Shown: piece after piece, positions 57,966 through 64,000 of the stretch
Position numbering within the stretch: position 1 is the stretch's first letter
Layout: every line of letters starts with the position of its first letter
Assembly (NCBI RefSeq): GCF_032884065.1
Contig: NW_027062617.1
Span: 1,674,001-1,738,000, forward strand
From: Artemia franciscana
Lineage: Eukaryota; Arthropoda; Branchiopoda; Anostraca; Artemiidae
Length of the DNA: 64,000 nt
Reading direction: 5' to 3'
The notes under the pieces: model-generated
Databases searched by the model: none
Told to the model about the DNA's origin: nothing
What the model saw: the letters and a program-made list of their open reading frames with translations, nothing else
Translations under genes and position numbers: made by a program

Positions 57966-58019
57966 TTAATATGTCTATACTCTAGTTTTAACATGATGGG
58001 GGTCAGGATTCCGTCAGCC

Positions 58020-58430
58020 CTATAGAACCCCAAAGTTTGTGCAAATTTTCAACCCATATGCTTGAATGTTTTCCCTGTATCCATCAGTCCAAAGTATTTA
58101 TCGTTAAAATTTTTGTACGGAAAAGCCGAAAAGATGTGATAGATTCTTTTCGTAACCAATGAAAAAACTGTCAATTGAAAACAAACAGAAACTAGTTTTT
58201 GAAAACGTATTCCACAAAAATAGTTTTTCAAAGAAAAGTAAAGAGCTGTATTAAACCAAAAACGAGCAGAAATAAAGTCTAACAAGTCTTTAAGCATAAA
58301 ACTGTAATATAACACTATCAATAAAAAAAATGAAACCCAAAACGAATAGAAATTAAATAAATAACCAAGTCACACTCATATCGAGCAGAAACTACCACAA
58401 AGAGGAGCAGGGCTAACCCTCCTCTGCCTT
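58020..58430. repeat. degenerate RE-A-like scraps
   Basis: 'aaagaaaagtaaagagctgt' and 'aaacgagcagaaat' (twice, about 58262 and 58340) resemble the RE-A palindrome edge; too decayed to delimit. Confidence 0.35.
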
Positions 58431-60193
58431 CTGAAGACCAGTACACAATTTGCATTTTGAATATAGGCAACACAAATCAGTAATAAAAATGAAATGAAAA
58501 AAGAACAAGGTGATGCACAGAGTCAACTTCTGCGAAATGAGGGCCATTTTTGGGATTTGAGCCTTGTTTTTTTCCGTATTTTTTGAAAGGCCTGTTTTAT
58601 CTCCTAGAATAAGAGATACGAGAGGCGATACGAGGCTATATTTACAAATGTCGAACATTTTAACTGAACATTCAAATTTTATCCAAATTTTAATTACAAT
58701 ACAAAATGGTTTATGTTTGCTTATAGTGATGTTGATTTTTTGCTCTTGTTGTTTGATTGTTAATGTGGTTTGTTTGTTTTTCTTTTTCTGTTATTCTTTC
58801 TTTTTTTCGAATCTGCTTTTCATAAGTATGTGCATAGTGGTCGATATTTAAATTATTGTTATAATTATTACTCTAGGTATTAATCAGATAAATGAGAAAA
58901 CTTTACAAATATAACTACAAAGAACCAATCCTGAAAACCTGTATATGTACTTTTTTGAATTATTCATTTAGTCCAAGTTTATTTTTTCCAATAATTCACT
59001 GCTCTGGGTGCAGTGCAGTCATTTTTAAAGCAAAAAGGTCCAAGTCAATTGGCTTGGGTCCTCTACGTTTAGTCGGTTTTTGGACATTGAGGCCGTTTAA
59101 ACGGATAGCTGGAACTGGTTAAGTCATGATATGAGTTTCAATTTTGAGACATATAAATAGTATTAAACTGAAATGTTGGATTTTCCGTGTCGTTACCTAG
59201 GATTCAGGATTCCGAAGATGTTCTTCCTTTATAAATATGTATTATCATGCAAAACTTATATTGGAAATCTTTAGTCCTGAGTGATTATCCCCTTGTTTAA
59301 ATTGTAAAGCACAAAATAAATATGAGCAAAGAAAAGATCCGATTTCTTATTAATTTTAAGAGGCTTTTCATATTCATTTTTATTTGCGGTTCTAAATCCA
59401 TAGCTGCTTCTAAGGGCGGGGAGGGGGCACCCAGAGCAGTGAAACAAATGGGATGTAAGATTGCATTTTTTAAGCTTTTTGAGCCATCCCAAAAATCTTT
59501 TAATTCTACATATTAGGTATTATGCATTAATTTCTTATCACGCGTGGTGTTATGATTTTGGAATTCGGCCGCTTCCATCAAGACGTGCCGAAATTCGTAA
59601 ACAAAACTTCTCTTAAGTTTAAGGTTCACCGTAAAACATATCTGCAAATACATTGAAACTCGAGCTTTGAATCACAAATCAAAACAGGGCATTACATGGC
59701 AACCATTCAAGTGCTGATTGTTTAACTGGCCCACATCCAATTTTTCAAAGAAAGGGTCTTAAGCTAGGTAAAACTCTAAAATTTTTAGGTTAAACAGACC
59801 TGTTAAGGATCTAAACTTTTTCAGCATATGCTGGTTTTTCCATGTGCTCGAGCACCATATCCTTATCATATTGGGTTTTGAAAGGATTGCAAATATTCTG
59901 CATGGTTTCTTCTAAATCATTTCTTGTGTCTTTTCCTTTTCTTACGTTCAGTATCGCAACTCTTTTCCTGACGTCAGAGGGGCCCAACAAGTAGCAAAGA
60001 TGAGGGACAATGCCTTGTTTGAAGAAGAAATTTTTTGCACGTCCTAAATACGTGTTTTCCCGCTTGGAAACGCATTGGTTTAATCTTAAAGCTAAGAAAG
60101 AAAAGGGTTGTTAAATTGTCAAGACATGCTTAACAAACGCTGTATTTATTCAGTTTTACTTCATTTCTAATATATTCTATCTTTTTTTTGCAG

Positions 60194-60336
60194 CACTTAT
60201 CATGGAAATCTTTCATCTTTGATTGAAATCAGTCCAAAGCTTTATCGATATGAAGAACCTAGAAATAGAGAGTCTATTCATGTTATCCCACTACCAGATT
60301 CTTGCCACATTGAGCGAGAAAACGTTCCACATGAAA
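60194..60336 (+). CDS. ETNPPL: phospho-lyase exon with the YHG motif
   Basis: It starts after TTTTTTTTGCAG and ends GAAA|GTAAGT. With the split Asn it encodes TYHGNLSSLIEISPKLYRY, a short charged segment, then SIHVIPLPDSCHIERENVPH. YHG-x-L-x-S-L-x-E-x-SP and the later HV-x-P-x-PD block are landmark positions of the ETNPPL/PHYKPL family. No stop. It leaves one base (phase 1) for the next exon, which should encode the region leading to the PLP lysine and lies beyond the window or hidden in the repeats after 60480. Confidence 0.92.
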
Positions 60337-60479
60337 GTAAGTTTATCATCCAGCAAATTACACTTTTTTAAACACTGTTTTTTTTTTTTTTTTTATTACT
60401 CCTATGTAGATTAATCTGTTGCTCGCGTATTTTGTTCAAAACATCACTCGCTTTATTAATGAATTAAATATATAAAAAA

Positions 60480-62330
60480 AACAAGTGTTTTAACGAAAAG
60501 TAAGGAGCGACATTAAAACTTAAAATGAACAGAGATTATTCCGTATATGAAAGGGGCTTCCCCTTCCTCAACGCCCCGCTCTTTGCGCTAAAGTTTTTTT
60601 ATTATTTAAAAAAGTAGAGATGTAAGAAAGAGTCGAACTTTAGCGTAAAGAGCGGGGCGTTAAGGAGGGGACAGCCCCTCTCATATACGGAATAATTTCT
60701 GTTCGTTTTAAGTTCTAATGTCGTTCCTTACTTTTATTTTAAAAAAAACGTGTTTTTTTTGTATTTAATTTCTGAACATTTTTGAAATAATGCAGGTTCT
60801 GATTTTGGCTCACCGCACGTGAATAGTTAAAACGAAATTTGCTTATTAATTTTACTTTTTTTTGGCTAAATGGCTTTCTCAAAGTTTTCATCGGACGATT
60901 TTGAGAAAAAAGGGTTGGGGGAGGGGCTTAGTGCCCTCCAGTTTTTTTGTTACTTAAAAAGGCCATCAGAACTTTTAATTTTATTTACGAACGTTTTTAT
61001 TAGTAATAAATATACATAACTTACAAATTAACTCACGCAACGAACTTCTTTATTCGTATATTTTTATTACGTATATAAGGGAGTTTGCACCCTCATAATA
61101 CCTGGCTCTTTACACTAAAATTCGAGTTTGTTCTGATTCTTTTAAGAATGACCATTCTTTAAGAATGGCCGTTAATTAGAATAAATAGCTCTTTTGAAAT
61201 TACTAAAAATACGTTAGCGTAAAGAGCGAGGTGTTGAGGAGGGGACGAACTCCTTCATATACGTCATAATTTCTGTTCGCTTTAAGTTTTAATGTTGCTC
61301 CTTAATTTCAGTAAAAAAAAAACTTGTTTTTTATGTAATTTCCGACTGTTTTTGAATTAATGCAGGTTTTGATTTTGGCTCACTGTACATGAATAATTAG
61401 AACGAAATTTGCATATCAATTTTACTTTTTTGGCTAAATGGCTTTCTCAAAGTTTTGATGGGAGGATTTTGAGAAAAATGGATTGGAGAGGGGACCTAGT
61501 AAAGAGCGAGGTGTTGAGGAGGGGACGAACTCCTTCATATACGCAATAATTTCTGTTCGTTTTAAGTTTTAATGTTGCTCCTTACTTTCAGTTGAAAAAA
61601 CTTGTTTTTTTATTTAATTTCTCTTTTTTTAAAATAACGTTGGAAAACCCAGCACCCCCTTCATGGATATTATCTTCCCCCATGATAAATTCTTCTATGG
61701 AAAAATCCTCTCACATAACCCTCGACCCCCCTACTGCCAGAAAAAATCCCCTCTGAAAATGTCAGTATACTTCCCAGTAACCAATACTATATGTAAACAA
61801 TGGGCCAAGTTCATAACTTTCAGCCCTTTCCCCGGAGACTGCGGGGGATTAAGTCGTCCTCGAAGACATAGTTCTTAGATTTTTCGACTATGTTTGACAA
61901 AATGGCTATCTTAAATTTTATCCGGTGACTTTGGGAAAATAAAAGAGCGTGGGAGGGGGTCTAGTTGCCCTCCAATTGTTTTGTTTGTTTAAAAAGACAC
62001 TATAACTTTAAATTTCAGTTAAAATAAGTCCTCTCGCGACGTTTTATGACCACTAGGTCGATACTATCACCCCTAGGAAAAAAAATAATAAATAAACACG
62101 TATCCGTGATCTTTCTTCTCGCAAAAATACAAAATTCCACATTTTTGCTGATAGGAGCTTGGAAGCTCTTCAGTAGGGTTTTTCTGATACGCTGAATTTG
62201 ATGATGTGATTTTCATTAAGATTCTATGACTTTTAGGCGGTGTTTCCCCCTATTTTCCAAAATAAGGCAAATTTTCTCAGGCTCGTATCTTTTGATGGGT
62301 AAGACTAAATTTTACGCTAAAGTTTACTCT
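60480..62330 (+). mobile_element. RE-A copies 9/10, truncated and recombined
   Basis: Palindrome 1 (about 60480-60745), middle, palindrome 2 (about 61080-61290), then a second middle part (61310-61500). That part jumps straight into the end of palindrome 2 (61500-61580) and on through the right part with the SAT-1-like core (61770-62060). It breaks off near 62310 ('gatgggtaagactaaat') without the terminal hairpin. Confidence 0.7.
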
Positions 62331-63500
62331 TTACGCTAAAGTTTAACTTTTTCTCTCAACTCTACTTTTTAAAACAATAAAAAACTCCAGCGTAAAGAGC
62401 GGCCGTTGAGAAGGGAACAGCCCCTTTCATATACGGAGTAATTTCTGTTCGTTTTAAGTTTTAATGTCGCTCCTTACTTTCAGTTAAAAAAAACTTGTGT
62501 TTTCTGTTTAATTTCTGAACGTTTTTGAATTAAAATATGTTTTGGTTTTGACTCTCTGCACTTGAGTAATTAAAACGAAATTTGCATATTCATTTTTTTT
62601 TTTTGGCTAAATGGTTTTCTGTTAGTTTTGGTCGACAATTTTGAAAAGAAAAGGATGGGGAGGAGGCCTAGTTGCCCTCCAATCTTTTGGTTACTTTAAA
62701 AAGCAACTAAAACTTTAATTTTTTACGAACATTTTTGTTAGTAAAAATTATACCTAACTTACGAATTAACTTACGTAATGAACTTGTATATTCGTATATT
62801 TTTATTACGTATATGAGGGGGTTTGCCAACTCGTTAATACCTCGCTCTTTACACTAAAGCTTAAATTTTGTCCCAATTTTTCAATAAAGACCCGCTATAG
62901 AATAAATAGTTGAAAATACTAAAAATACTTTAGCATAATAAACGAGGTAACTAAAGCTTAGATTTTGCCCCAAATAGTTGAAAATACTAAAAATACTTTA
63001 GCATAACAAACGAGGTATTTAGAAGGAGATAAACTCATCATATGCATAATAATTTCTGTTCGTTTCAAGTTTTAATGCTGCTTCTTACTTTCAGTTGAAA
63101 AAACTGTCATATTTATTTTTTCATTTTTTTTTGTTGAAAATAATGCTAGAAATCCTGCGCCCTCTTCATGGGAATTCTCTTCCCCCATAGAATGACCCTC
63201 ACACGCAACCCCTCGCCTCAACCCCCCCTTCAAGCAAAAAAACTGAAAACCTCTGTACACTTCCGAATAACCATTACTAGATGTGGACACTGGTCAAAGT
63301 TTGTAACTTGCAGCCCCTCCCCCGGGAACTCTGAGGGAGTAAGTTGTCCCCAAAGACCTAGTTAATAGATTCTTCGACTATGCTGAAAAAATGGCTATCT
63401 CAAAATTTTTATCCGTTGAATTTAGTAAAAAATTAGCGTGGGAAGGTGTAGGTGCCCTTCAATTTTTTGGTCACTTCAAAAGGGAACTAGAACTTCTAAT
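62331..63500 (+). mobile_element. RE-A copy 11, truncated at both ends
   Basis: It opens inside palindrome 1 (TTTACGCTAAAGTTTA), continues through the middle, palindrome 2 (about 62800-63080, with a ~55-bp internal duplication of 'aaatagttgaaaatactaaa'), and the SAT-1-like core. It stops at 'tttccgttcagttcataag' (about 63515), short of the terminal hairpin. Confidence 0.7.
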
Positions 63501-64000
63501 TTCCGTTCAGTTCATAAGAACTTCTAATTAAGGAGGTGACAGCTTCCATTCGGGGACTTTCCTTTAACTCGCTAGTTTTCTTATGTTTTAATTTTATCGT
63601 CATCCTGTAATGATAGTTGGGATATGTTTTGTTATATGATTTAGACGAAACTTCTTGTTGAAGGCTATCCCAAGAAAAAAAAATGCTTTGCAAGTCATAG
63701 ACTGAATTTGGAAATCTTTATCTCAGGATGATTGTTTGTCAGGGCGTGTCTCTAAACTGAATCTTACGAAACTGTTACCTGAAAACATATTTGGGTTTGA
63801 CCCATTGTCCTTGTGCAATCTTTATGTAATTAGCTGGAGTTAACGAAATAAGTTATATAACTTGTGATTTCCAAGTGCTTATTTTCGTTCAAGGGGCTAT
63901 TGAAAACAATGGACTCAATCGATTCAAATTCCTCCCCAGCATACCCACATGAAGGGATCTATGGGAAACTTTTCTTCTAAAAACCGTCCCAGAACCCTAT
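63501..64000. other. right edge, nothing recognised
   Basis: No exon of the phospho-lyase gene or repeat was identified in the last 500 bases. Confidence 0.35.

Larger units (their letters stand above)
51323..60193 (+). other. ETNPPL: intron of the phospho-lyase gene (8.9 kb)
   Basis: Phase 2: the AA left at the donor joins the C after the acceptor to make Asn ahead of TYHG. Contents: LINE remains (52.27-54.42 kb) and a SAT-1/SAT-2 composite (55.9-57.96 kb). Otherwise it is unassigned AT-rich DNA: 51323-52260, 54430-55900 and 58430-60190 show no supported gene. Confidence 0.88.

Overview
The window looks like AT-rich nuclear DNA from an invertebrate animal, probably an arthropod. I lean weakly towards a branchiopod crustacean, but only on general repeat character and without database support. 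It has spliceosomal introns of 5-9 kb, pol III tRNA genes, a tRNA-derived SINE, animal-type LINEs, a Penelope-like element, a hAT transposon and the remains of a Polinton/Maverick-type element. There are no operons, ribosome binding sites or CRISPR arrays. Most open frames in the window are translations of repeats.

The one host protein gene I can support lies in the right-hand third, on the + strand. Three consecutive internal exons (45947-46065, 51088-51322, 60194-60336) of a class-III, PLP-dependent ethanolamine-phosphate / phosphohydroxylysine phospho-lyase (ETNPPL/PHYKPL family) join in perfect phase across GT-AG introns of 5.0 and 8.9 kb. The first exon(s), the PLP-lysine exon and the C-terminus are outside the window. 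The 5' end of the middle exon occurs three times in tandem; only the last copy is intact.

Layout. 0-5 kb: two copies of an interspersed ~1.7 kb element (called RE-A here) plus two unidentified coding-like stretches. 5.0-6.8: LINE with reverse transcriptase. 7.1-11.5: broken protein-primed family-B DNA polymerase and capsid-like fragments of a Polinton-type element. 12.1-23.35: satellite SAT-1 in two arrays with different periods, split by a second LINE, a Penelope terminal pair and a 2.1 kb foldback element that carries a tRNA-Lys(UUU) gene in each arm (called FB-Lys here). 24.5-25.6: degenerate satellite SAT-3. 25.6-27.1: second FB-Lys copy. 27.15-29.5: more RE-A copies. 30.2-32.7: SAT-1/SAT-2 composite with CTA-rich cores. 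33-39 kb: SINE, hAT element with 8-bp target duplication, long inverted repeat around a 53-nt T run, Penelope endonuclease fragment. 39.8-44.8: degenerate RE-A copies and one copy with a near-perfect 473-bp triplication. 45.9-60.3: the host gene, whose introns hold SINE, SAT-3, LINE fragments (all antisense to the gene) and the SAT-1/SAT-2 composite. 60.5-63.5: a chain of truncated RE-A copies.

The repeats are related to each other. SAT-1 monomers share a ~150-250 bp core with RE-A. SAT-1 and SAT-2 travel together in a larger composite element seen at three or more loci. RE-A and FB-Lys both finish in a short hairpin followed within a few bases by TTGA. The most unusual object is FB-Lys: a mobile-looking foldback element in which every arm end that is present carries a complete tRNA-Lys gene with a pol III terminator.
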